In this document: piece after piece, positions 18,045-29,450 of the stretch | Layout of the letters: the number at the start of each line of letters is the position of its first letter | How positions within the stretch are numbered: the stretch's first letter is position 1 | Assembly: GCA_907163375.1 (NCBI GenBank) | Contig: CAJQUW010003176.1 | Span: forward strand, 186,001-250,000 | Direction: 5' to 3' | Length of the DNA stretch: 64,000 nucleotides | Source of the DNA: Prostheceraeus crozeri | Lineage: Eukaryota > Platyhelminthes > Polycladida > Euryleptidae | Position numbers and translations under genes: made by a program | Notes under the pieces: model-generated | What the model was told of the DNA's origin: nothing | Database searches by the model: none | Seen by the model: the letters and a program-made list of their open reading frames with translations, nothing else

Positions 18045-18050
18045 CCTGAT
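18045..18050. repeat. Polinton target-site duplication, right (CCTGAT)
   Basis: This is the exact match of 388-393, immediately outside the right TIR. It fixes the element's right end at 18044. Confidence 0.92.
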
Positions 18051-18660
18051 GAACATTTGGTACGACTCCGGAAGCAGCTGAAAACGGAGATTCCACCCCC
18101 CTAAGGAAAGGCCTCAATGCTCTGCCGATTGCTGTGCATGTAACTTTTCTAAAAAAAGAGAAAGATTCCTGTTTTGAGAAAAACCTGATATACAAGATAA
18201 CCTGCAAATTGTGCTCGAAATACTACATCGGTGAGACATCAAGATTGGTAGGGACGCGCATAAAGGAACACGTAATGTCGAGTAATCCCTCTGCAGTGAA
18301 GGAACACTTTGTTTCTGACCATAAAGGACATTCAATGAATATTGAATGGGAGATCGTGCACCGAAATCTGAAAGGTTATGTGAAGAGAAGGAGCTTGGAA
18401 AGCAGATACATCAATGATGCTGGTAACCAAGCTATGAACAGACAAGAATCTTTCAACCATATGAACTTTTGCACATCCGCCTCAAGATTTTCTTAATTTT
18501 CATGGTACTTTTAATCTTTGTTATCAGTAGAATTTTTAACCTTAACATGTGCTCACGTGATAATTTTCTTTATCGATTTTCTTCAGTCGTATGATGTGAA
18601 TGTTGCGCTGTACATCTTCATTCGTGCATGATTAAGCCTTTGGGGCGAAACGTCGCACAC
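18045..18660 (+). mobile_element. Penelope-like element, GIY-YIG endonuclease and 3' tail (right of Polinton insertion)
   Basis: This continues the PLE interrupted at 393. A Cys-rich knuckle (CSADCCAC, from 18118) precedes a GIY-YIG domain in the open frame 18134-18496, with LIYKITCKLC, YYIGETSRLVGTRIKEH and a downstream Glu-bearing helix (LESRYINDAG). The knuckle and the GIY-YIG lie in different frames, with an A-run between them, so the PLE was already decayed or has decayed since. The tail (about 18585-18660) holds GGGGCGAAACGTCGCAC, which resembles the GAAAC part of the hammerhead-type motifs known from PLE ends. The GIY-YIG nuclease would nick target DNA to prime reverse transcription. 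Confidence 0.8.
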
Positions 18661-19789
18661 GCAATAATAATCGCTTGGAAGTACCCGAAGAATCTTTTCT
18701 TTTTAACCCTTTATATTATGGAACCGGGTACGTGGAGGACTCGGCCTCAGGGCCATATCACTATCAATTTTATAGGTCAATAAATCAGAAATTTAAAGTC
18801 AATAAAATCAATTTTTTAGATCAATTTTCAAATGCCCTAATAATCATGCAAACCGTCAGCATTCTTCTTAACATAACTCACACTCACATCTTCGAACAAA
18901 TACTTCACACAGTTGCATCCCGTCTGTTACCATCGACCGTTTGAAGGCGCTGGATGCCGAAGGCCCGCCTGATTTTTACAATTAATTTAAGCAATTATCG
19001 ACTAAAACCTTTCTACCTTAGTTTGAAATAAACTTTTTTACAAATCGAAGGACCCAACTATACTTATCACTTAGATCTCTCCGCAGTTCCGGTCAATGCT
19101 GCATCGAACTAGCAACACCAGGTAGGTGGCAATCAACGTTTCCGATCAAATTAGGTAAAGTCCTGAATTACCACAATTAAACTTTTGAATTTTCATGCAG
19201 CTTATACTTTTATTTATGTACTTTATATTTCTGCTGTCAGTGTATGGATGCTTTTGATTTCTATTCAAAACGCAACAAAAACTTCGTCTTGTCTAGAATA
19301 GATCTTTATCCAGAGGGCGCTTGAAATATAGAACTAAAGTAACATAAAAAAACAACGAAATAAGGCATTTGAGGACCAATAACACATAGGATTTCAACAT
19401 TTTGATTCTTGAATGAATGATCCATAGATTCATAGATGCTCTATTTGAATATCTGAAAGCGTTATTTGAATCTTTGAATGCGATAAGATGCATATGACTG
19501 CTCCACTCAAACTAATGGGTGGCAGAATCTGCATAAAAAAGGAAGCATAGGTTTCATTTCTGTTTAAATTTAAAAAAGTGCTCCACTTCAAGCCATCAAC
19601 GAAATGAAAAGATTTTAATTCAAAGAAAGTCAATAAATAGTTTTACTCAGCATTTAATGACATCACCGACTTAGTGAGGATGTGTGTGTTGATACTAACT
19701 GATATAGCTGACATTTCCTAAAAAGCATATATCAAAAGCATAATAATGATAAGAATGATGTTGCACAGCGGTTTCCATGTGTCCGGAAT
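18661..19789. other. Intergenic, no gene recognised
   Basis: No supported coding region or RNA gene. Open frames here are short and without recognisable motifs. Confidence 0.5.
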
Positions 19790-20475
19790 CCATATGAAGT
19801 GCAAAGCAAGATACTTCTGCGGACACAAATCAATTTATTGTTATGATCTCGCAAACGTTTCACCCGTAGGCTTTCCCAATGCGAAGTGGTTCAGGAAAGA
19901 AATTTAATTAGGCACTTAGGCACAGAGCCTAAGTTGTAAGTGTACAAGTAGACTTTTTGTCTACTTGTAAATGTACAAATATACTGTACACATATACATT
20001 CAATATTGTGTGTGAATAAAGAAAAATGCATACATAAAAAAGACAAAGAAAAAAAGATGGAGAAAGTTAAAACTTCAAGAAATAACTTCTGCCGCTGCAA
20101 CCATTCATCAAAATTTGTATGGGTACTTTAGTTACATAATGAGCATCAAGGATCAAGCGTTCTTCCAAATTACATGGACCGTTGTGCAGCAAACGCCACT
20201 GAAATACAATATTCTCATTCTGATGTTCACTAAGAAAATGTTGCACAACAGCACTTGATGTACTATTCTTGTTATCATGCTCTTTAATGCGCAATTTTAC
20301 AATTCTGCTACTTTCTCCTATGTGTACTTTCGAGCACTCATTACAGTATATTTCGTAAATTACAATTTTTTAAAGACATTCTTTGAGGGTACTGCACTTA
20401 TTTACACACAAGAGATCGTAATCATAAATTGATTTGTGCCCGCAGAAGTATCTTACTTTGCATTTCACAGGAATG
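19790..20475 (-). mobile_element. Old Penelope-like element remnant (GIY-YIG) between inverted arms
   Basis: Minus-strand sequence from about 20370 to 20067 encodes a decayed GIY-YIG domain: a YEIYCNEC-like start, HIGESSR, then LRIKEHDNKNSTSSAVVQHF and ILDAHYVTKVPIQILM. The tail toward 19860 reads GGGTGAAACGTTTGCGAGA on the minus strand, like the GAAACGT motif of the PLE at 18630. Arms of about 60 bp (19790-19851 and 20411-20475) are inverted copies of each other, sharing AAGATACTTCTGCGG. The RT part is absent. Confidence 0.65.
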
Positions 20476-21145
20476 ATGTTAAATAACAAGGTAACGATTT
20501 TCAATGCATGATCTAATAATTCATTAGCACATCAATCACGCCATAATAGAATGATCTGCAATGGGGAATTGTGATTGGCTTGCTTTTGATTCTGAGGATT
20601 TGTCTGACGATTTGTCTGTGCCAATCACAGATGAAAATCAGCTTATCAAATCCTTTATCTTTTACAGAGAGCGAGGATCTATTCCTTTTCTGTAGGATCA
20701 TTCACAGTGCAGGTGAGATATTGTTGATTAGGTGAGGACTTAAGTCAATGTTAAATTTAAACATTTCTAACATTTCAGTCAGTAATAAGTTGTTCATAAA
20801 TTATTGCAACAATGAAGTTGAATTTGTTTCATCACATTCGATGACATTCTGTATAGCTGAATGTGAACGGAGTCATTTATTCGTACATTAGATAAAATCT
20901 TTGTTGTGTAACCACGGTCGCGGCATGGCTTATGCTACGTGGCATAAATATTCATCATCACAATAATACGCGTATATGACGGGATTGTTTGATTCATTGA
21001 GGTACATGACAGACATGCCATTGATACTTAACAGCTACCGGTCTTACCTACTACTAACCGCCCTTGGATCCCGTGCGCGAGTGAAACACAGTTTGGGGCG
21101 ATTGAGTGTATGCACAAAAATACATTGGAGCAAGAAAATAACTAA
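20476..21145. other. Intergenic, no gene recognised
   Basis: No supported gene or RNA is seen. Short frames lack motifs. Confidence 0.5.
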
Positions 21146-21380
21146 GCGCTGTGGCCTTGTGGTAGAGTGTTCGCTCTGCGTCCGGGAGACTTTGGTTCAA
21201 ACCATGGTCGGGTCAAACCTGAGATTTTTAAAATAGGTACACTCTGCATTCTTGCTCAACACTCAGCACAATAGGAATGAGAGTGGGATAAATGACAACT
21301 CGGCCACATGGAAGAAAGGCTCCGTGCGTAATGTGCTTCCGAGCATAAACAAGGTTCATTTATTCATTTTATTTTTTAAG
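21146..21380 (+). mobile_element. tRNA-derived SINE
   Basis: The 5' end looks like a tRNA: GTGGCCTTGTGGTAGAGTGT holds an A box and GGTTCAAACC a B box about 35 bp later. The body has CACTCTGCATTC and GAATGAGAGTGGGA, then a 3' tail with AGCATAAACAAGGTTCATTT. Two related copies lie at 26181-26385 and 43150-43360. The tRNA part is not a functional tRNA gene because the 3' acceptor half is replaced by SINE body. Confidence 0.75.
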
Positions 21381-22767
21381 AAAAACGAGAGATTAAATTC
21401 CAACTGCAAAAGATGTCTCAACATATAGTATCTCTTCGTGCATCCCTTCGAGTGAAAAGTTGTAAGGAGAATGAAGCCCATAACTACATTCGTATATTTC
21501 AGACTCCTTGTTCAATTCTAGAGAATATCAGCTGCGATGATGAACAAAATGCTGTCTTTTACGGCTTTCATTACGATCACGAGCATGATTTAAGTTTTCT
21601 GCATTGTTGAATTCGTCCACATGAACCATTAAGTTTTCTGCATTGTTGAATTCGTCTATATGCACCATCAAGAGGAATTCCAATATGTTAACTGCCATCG
21701 ACACTTTTTAATGCTTTTAACGCTTATTTTGCATCAGGCATTGGAAGAGAACATCACAGCATACAATTTCTGTCTTTTTCTCGTCAATCTGTGTAGTAGC
21801 AGGCTGTCCATGATTCCCGGTTGTCGGTGATTTTAGACAGCAAGCGATAGTTAGTGCTTCCTTATATTCATCATGTTTAAGATGTCATTGGCATTGCTTT
21901 CATCACTGAATTGACTAAAACAGTGCCGCATAGATTCCTTTTCATCATTTCTTTTGACTTTTGAACAAATCAAAGAGGAGCTGAGAGGACAACTTGAGGC
22001 AACAGCGATCAGTGAAGACTTTTCCTCGATAACTCGGTCCAACATTTTTCTTGAGGATATAATACCGGATGCTGGGCTCCAGTATCCATCCGCTGTGTTT
22101 CAGATAGAATCATTTTTTTGAGTTAAACAGCACTTAATATACGGATTTTGCCAGCTTGACTAAAAGTATTACAGCTATGCCACAATTGCACTCAATCATT
22201 GCCCTTGAGCAATCGTGACTAGGGACATTGAACATACATGTAGCCTTTGTTCCTGTCAGTGTCTTTGCTAATCTTCATATACTCATATACTGCGCAACAA
22301 TTGCTCGCAGAAATTCATGCATGTGAAATTTCATTCCATGTCTTTCATCTCTAAGTTTGTGAGCCCTTAATTGTCAGAAAAGATATGCCGAAATTCCAAG
22401 ACAACTTCTATCATTCCAAATTATACGTCACTTGAAAGTACGAGTATTACAGAAGCTGTAAATTAAGAAAAGAACAGCAAGAAGAATTCGGGGATCTGTA
22501 CTGAACAATTTTACATGATTTACATCAAAGACTGTGTAATATTAGTCTTTGATTTACATACAAATGCATTAAATAGAAGCATAGATTTGAAATATTGCCA
22601 TGTATTATTCCATCAATAAAAAATGAATTGAACAACGAGTGGCATTGTAATTCTATAACATTGCCAAGGACAATCAAAATTTTCATACAGAGATTGCGCT
22701 ATCAATCTTCAAGATATGATTGTGAAGTGTAAGGACATCTTTTTGCTTTGCTATCAACATTACTTTG
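21381..22767. other. Intergenic, no gene recognised
   Basis: No coding region supported. There is one local repeat: AAGTTTTCTGCATTGTTGAA occurs twice near 21592-21652, followed by a similar CGTC(C/T)A(C/T)ATG(A/C)ACCAT stretch. Confidence 0.5.
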
Positions 22768-25700
22768 TAACTTTATGAGCTGAGAAATTTAATGTGAGAG
22801 TTGCTGCTTTTGCAGTGCTGCTCTGCCAATTGAAGGAATTATCTGAAGAATTTTTATAATGAATCAAATTAGGTGAATTCGATTAAGTAATGAAACATGT
22901 TATTCATGTTTATTCAACTGTTTTCATGACTCCACATACCAATGTCACTCATTTGAATTTACACATGCAGCATTAGGTCCAACATCGCTCATGCTCCCTC
23001 ATGCGCCATTCTGAAAAAGTGAAAATTATAATTGAGTCTCATATTGAAAGTCTATAGTATCGAATCTGTAATAGATGTTATCAAACGTTCTTCCATGGTG
23101 ATCTCTTAGCTAGATCTTTTCTTCGTTAGCATAGAAAAGAATATATCATGCAAATGTGTGCTGAATACCACATTTAATGAAATGTTGAATGGCTAAGCGG
23201 ATTGCTATTATTCTCAGAGTTCTTAGAAAGTCCATAATACACTCTTTTAATGAAATGAAGCAAATTTTTCAGCTGTATGTTTGCCGCTATTTTTTAGTCT
23301 TTTACAATTTTGCAAGGTGAAGTTTGCAATGTCTACGAAGATAGTTTGAAAAACATCAATTCTTTGCTATACAGTACATATTTTCAGAAGCTAACCGCCA
23401 TTATCCTAAATTTCAAGTATGTGTACAAATTATTTCATTCGAGTGCTTAAACTATACATTGATGCTCCAAGTCATAAAGAAACAGATGTTGCATTAATCT
23501 TGAAAGTAACTGAAGTAAACTCGTTCAATGTACATTGTACATGTACTTAATTAAATCATGCTATTTTTAATATGAAAGACTTTGCATGGATAACAGATAT
23601 GAATTATTTCAAATTCAATTTTTACAATCTCCAAAGTTGCTTTCAATAATTTCAAAATTCTGTATTCACAAGATATGTCTTTCATCCACTGAAGTTGAAA
23701 TGAAAGATTCTGATCACATTAAAGCACTTGGGTCACTAAAGAGTAGGTACCATCTTTATTTTTGGGATATTTGCGGTTAATTGCCAATTCCTTATCTTCT
23801 AATTTGAATAATTTGCCATTACGAAACGAATCTTTGTCACTGTCTTCTGCAAAGAACAAATTCCAATTTGTTAGCTTATCATCGCGTTATCTCACTTCTC
23901 GTAAGAATTCTTCCGTCGTAAATGTATCTTTAAATGCCACAAGAATATAGAGACATTTCTCAGCTTCGGTTGTACTTCGCGAAAATTGTTGGAACACATT
24001 GATTCCGCAGATATGAAGGAAATTGAACTGAATGAAAAGGTTTTCTCATTATTTAAAGTTTGCGACTAAACTTTGCATTGATGCAAACCAATTACATTTA
24101 GTGTCACAAATAAACTGGGTTAGAAAATGATAATTTGTGAAAAGTAAGTCAAGCTGTTGTAAAGATGTTCATTGGTATTTATTAATGCATTCTTATTTAT
24201 CTTATTTATGCAATCGCAGATCATCACCGTGAGACGGCCTTATCAGGCGAGTCTGCGAGATATTGCATAAAAAGAAAAATATGAATTATAAGCTTTAATG
24301 ACAAGAAATATCAAATATCACAGGATTAAAGTTTGATATTGAGTGCCCTCTTCATGGCTTTCGATATATAGCTTGCTGTTGTTGACGGATAATCATAGAT
24401 TCTCTTAGTGAATTGAAGTTATCTTTTTTTCTGCCTAGAATAGCCATATTAGCATACTTTTACAATGCTAAATACTGATATTCCTTCTGAAGATTGTTTT
24501 TGCGTGAGATGTTGCTGCCGCCGGCTAATTAATAATTAATGATGTTTCAATAAACATGTTGGTAGCCGATTGGCTTATATCTCACAAGTTATCTAAATGC
24601 CTAAATTATGCTTCTTAAAATCAATAGATACTAAGCCTATCACGTCCATAAAGTGAAAAAATCAATCGCATCTCGTTTTTTAACAACTGAAATCAAATTT
24701 TGGAATGACACATTATTCTATGACATGCTATGACATTCTATTTATAGGCTGTTTTACAGGCTACTCTTTTGTAGTTTCATCTCAGTTAACCGAAACCAAC
24801 ATAGCCAAGAACATTGACAGAGATGCAAATCAGTGCATATTTTTATGATGTGTGAATAATGCATGGACAGCATGAATACAGTCATGCAGTTGAATGCACT
24901 CTGATTTCGCTATTCTTCTTATTACACACACATTATTCAGTTGACTATCAATTTTGTTTTGATCACACAATGTCTTGCTTGCTTCAAAATATCAAAGTTA
25001 GCTTGAAACGATGTTTAACACTAAAATGCCGAAAATTCTGTCGTTATTATGCCGAGAAATATTGAAGTTATTAAATGATATTACTATAAAGATAAATCAT
25101 TAGAATCTTTTACAGTGATATGCAGGCTATAACCCTTTCCTTATAACCTACCGGGGACCATTCGGCTCACTTTGTTGCATTTTTGCTGTGGTCCTCGTAA
25201 GATAAAACCGGTCGACCTAATCGTTTGTGAGTTTCATTTTTGTGCATTTCCAAACTTTTCTCCAAAAATCGTTGAATTTGGCCTATCTGAAAGGTCATGC
25301 GACCTATGCTATCTAAATACTACTTATCAAAATTTGTAGTAGTAATGTCATATTATATATATGTAGTTATTTTTGTGAATTTTTCTATTCATTTGAAGTC
25401 TCTAGGTATCTGCAAGTCGCTCTTCATCTTAAAAATTTCACATGAACCTACTTGGAGCTGCAGAATACCATCTCAAAGTAGCATTGGAGTGTTGAATGAA
25501 AACCATAAACAACAGAATCGGCATAATTCAGAGCAAGATATTCATACTCTATTTGTCAGTTGTAGAACAACTTGGACAGATCGATTTGCAACATTTACTG
25601 CATAACTGTCTTTCGCAGCATTGATATTTCAGTAGATCGGCTACGATTGCATTGGCCACTCGAACATATTCGTCGATTTTTATTTGAAACTCCATATATT

Positions 25701-26180
25701 TTTGAATATATGCATAGGCCAGCGTCTGGTGGCTGACTTGACTGAGTAGCCTACAGTTGTGACATTTGATCTAAGATATCAACCCCTACATTGAGATAAT
25801 CGTAGGAAAGCAATGTGTCTGGCTTCTATTTTGTATTTTGTGTTTCTAGAATGCTTACGTCAGTGAGCAAGGTATTTAAAAGTAGTGCATTCTTCTTCCG
25901 TTTGCGTTGCAGACAGTCAACATTGCGCCAGAATCACCATTTTTGCATACTTTTGCAGCATATAAGCCGAAAGACTCACTTGATTTGATGTCAGGTGAAA
26001 GCTCACGCCTATTTCTATACGCATCGTGCTCTAAGATAGAAGCTACTTTGCTTTTCAGATTCTTTTTGATAAATCAAGACCAGTGAAATAATTATCTACA
26101 GCTACGTGGTATGCCACAAAATGCGTTCAGAAGATGAGATGGTGGCATCGTAAACATAGCACCTCCAAGAAACTAGACAA

Positions 26181-26385
26181 GCGGGCACAGTGGCCTTGTG
26201 GTAGAGTATTCTCTCTGCGACTGGAAACCCTGTGCTCAAGCATAAATGGTGTCACACCTTTTGAAGTGTACACTCTGTATGATTCATGAACACTCAGCAG
26301 CAAACGAATGAGAGTGGGAACTTTGTCACAATGGGCAGAAAAGTCTCATCCTGATGTCATTTGAGCATAGGCATGAAATGTTTTA
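26181..26385 (+). mobile_element. tRNA-derived SINE (copy 1)
   Basis: It starts GCGGGCACAGTGGCCTTGTG with the A box GTGGTAGAGTAT and a degraded B box (TGCTCAAGC). It shares GTGTACACTCTGTATGATTC and GAATGAGAGTGGGAAC with the SINE at 21146. The end runs into a CT/CA microsatellite. Confidence 0.7.
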
Positions 26386-26394
26386 TACATGTGT

Positions 26395-26424
26395 GCTCTC
26401 TCTCTCACACACACACACACACAA
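26395..26424. repeat. CT/CA microsatellite (copy 1)
   Basis: A short (CT)n run followed by (CA)n. It is a few units shorter than the equivalent at 43364-43398. Confidence 0.8.
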
Positions 26425-26877
26425 CATTCTTCAAAACAATTCAGTCCACGTTGGCAGCATCACCTGATGTCACGAGATTGTATTTTATTTGTTTTAGAAA
26501 TTAATTAAACAGAGATGTAGCATAAGTTCAACGTGACATTGCACTCAGCGGTCGAGGTGTGATATTTATGATTATAGAATTTGGGCTGACCAATGACCTT
26601 TCGAATAACCTTCAATGATTGCATTGCTCCCGCACATCATGAGATTAATACATGATCACATTGATGCAACGGTACTTTATTACATAATAGAGTATTTTCA
26701 GTAATATTCTGACAGTTCATGTCATGTTCTTCAGATGAACAGAAACCCGGTGTAAATAATACCGGCAATCAGAAACAAATTAATTACATAGATCAGTGAA
26801 ACGAATCATAGCAGTGTTGCAGCACTTTTCCAAAATATGTGACCACTTACTTATAGCCATGTATTATATCTTGCAAT

Positions 26878-29450
26878 ATGTTATTTATCTTATATCATGT
26901 AGCAGATGTGGAATGCAATATGTAGGACAGACAAAGCAACCGCTACATTGTAGATTAAATGGTCATCGTCATTCAGTATTAAAAGGTCACTTAAACACAT
27001 ATCCTAGCAATCACTTTAAGCAAGATCATTCTTGGACTGATGTTGAATTGCAAATTATTGATCATGTTGATGACAATATATACATATCACCGGAAGAGAT
27101 AAACAGAGAGCTCAACCGCAAGGAAGACATGCATATCAAGATGCTCAATACCTTATACCCCTTGGGTTTGAATGATAGAGTTTTGGGAGGTGGATGTGTA
27201 TCTCAGCAGTCCATATCCAATGATCAATTTTTTAGTTATCCGATTAGCAGACGAAAAAGAAGTCATGGAATAAGAAAATCGGGTAGAAAAAGCTCAAGTA
27301 TTATGGAACTTGACAATACCTATCAAGGATTGCAAGATTCTTTTGAGACGCGTAGGATTTCAAAGTTTTATCATCATCTAAAATCTCTCCCTAAAACTAT
27401 GCTAAGAGCCATTCTAGGCAAGACAAGGGATGAGGCAAACATGATGACATTTGTACTAACAGCATACATTCAAAATAAACTTAACCTAGACTCGGAGAAC
27501 AAAAATGTAAAAGAACGAGCAACCATAATAATCATCCCGTTCGAATCTCAGACAATAGACTCACTCAATCTCATGTCTATATTCTGCGATCACAGTGTGT
27601 GCAAGCTAATTCCAAGCACAATTCAAGAACGTTATCCACCGAAAATATTCTATAAATTAGATAAACCCACTGCATTGAAGTTTTGCAATTATGAGCGTTT
27701 TTTGAATAACCTAAAGTTTCAGGATGTGATGCACATCATGAACAATCCATGCTCATGTAGCAAGAGGCAATCCTTTGTTTATCCACATTATGTTCACGTA
27801 ATAACGAGTGATCTGGATATTGTGGATGATGAAGACTTACGTCAACTCTTCAGTTTTGGTACCAAACACAGAATCCCCAAAAGCCTTAGTTGGAGTGCCA
27901 TAACAACTCAAATTAGTAATTCATTAGATGAGCATATTACAAAAATAAGTAAGAAAGAGAAGCTTGAGGCTAATTTATTCTCAGCGTGGAAATCAAGAAT
28001 CATGGCACTGATTAAAGATCGAATATATCTTGCCAAGAAATCCTCGAATAGATTTCGCGCACACAGTAATCGACACAAGATTAATGTCAAAATGTGCAAA
28101 AATCTGAAAGAATTGCAGAATGACGTCATAATTACGCCAGTTGATAAAGCATCTAATAATTATGCCTTCATTTGCAAAAAGTTTTATCTCCAAATTCTCT
28201 TAGCCGAGTTGGAATTGATATTTCCACGTCAAACATATCGGGTAATGATACCTATGGTCCACAGCAAATTTTAGCGCAGAATGTAATTGAGCAACATACA
28301 ACAATTATGAAAAGCGAGTTCAAACTAGCTGTCTGTGAAAAAGACAGAAAATTACCAAAATTATATTGGATTCCAAAATTTCACAAAACTCCATGCAAAT
28401 TTAGATTCATAGCAGGAGCACGACAATGCACATCGAAAAAGCTTTCCATCAAAGTAAATTCAGCCTTAAGTATTTTGCGTGACAATTTTCAGAGATATTG
28501 TATGGCAATTAAGAGAAACAGCGGTTTCGATTGCTTCTGGAGTATAAAGTCCACACAAGAATTTCTACACAGATTAAATTCGACACAAGTTCATTCATTG
28601 CAAGTTTTCGATTTTTCAACCTTATATACGAATCTTGATCAAAAATTGATTGAAGACCACATATTCGCTATTATGGATTTGGTGTTTAATTCCTCAAATA
28701 GAAAATTTATTTGCATTGGATATGATAAGTCCTTTTGCTCAATGAAACAGTATAATGGCTATCACTGTTTTGATAAACAGAATTTAAAAGAAGCCATATA
28801 TTTCCTATTATCACAGACCTACGTCACATTCGGTAATTTAGTTTTCAGGCAGATTAAAGGCATTCCAATGGGAGGAAATTCTAGTCCACTCCTAGCTGAC
28901 CTATTCCTCTTACACTGCGAATATGTTTTTATGCAAAATTTGATAAAAACTAAGAAATAGTTTTAGCACGCTTGTTATCACCTACATCAAGATACATAGA
29001 CGATATATGTGTTGTCAATTATAAACACTTTGATTCTTTGCTTCAAAGAATTTATCCACCTGACTTGTTGGCGCAGAGAAATGGTGATAGCAACAAAGAG
29101 GTAGTTTACCTTGATGTGAAAATACAAATCTCACAGAACAGCTTGAGAACTTCAGTATATCACAAGGTAGATGACTTCTCTTTCTCTGTGGTGCAACTGA
29201 CTTTTCCGGAGAGCATGATCCCATTACAGATGGCCCTTCATGTTTTCGCGTCGCAGGTAGTCAGATATTGTAGAATATGCTCGAAGTTACAAGACGCTGT
29301 GCACAAAACTAACAAGACACTAAATATCATGAAATCTAGAGGTTATTCTCAGCATGACTTCATGAGTTACACAGAAAAGGCTCTCACAAGGCATAATGAA
29401 TCGCTTCACAAATATGGTCTTTTCTCGGCTCGACAATTCACTTCACTCTG
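26878..29450 (+). mobile_element. Naiad-type Penelope-like element, copy 1 (GIY-YIG then RT)
   Basis: The domain order is permuted: an N-terminal GIY-YIG (VIYLISCSRCGMQYVGQTKQ, LNGHRHSVLKGHLNTY), a long middle region, then a PLE reverse transcriptase. RT landmarks are ITPVDKASNNY, LYWIPKFHKTPCKFRFIAG, DFSTLYTNL, FRQIKGIPMGGNSSPLLADL and the catalytic RYIDDI (about 28990). This order is known from the Naiad/Chlamys PLEs. The 5' end is truncated: the Cys knuckle seen at 39283-39694 is missing. Relative to copy 2, one G is lost at about 28207-28213, shifting the frame before the RT. A second frame change (TAG at 28958-28960, YIDDI in another frame) is shared by both copies and so predates the duplication. 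Confidence 0.85.

Noticed and set aside
21146-21220. Possible tRNA gene (A and B boxes)
   Set aside because: The acceptor stem and 3' half do not close. The sequence continues as SINE body and related copies exist.
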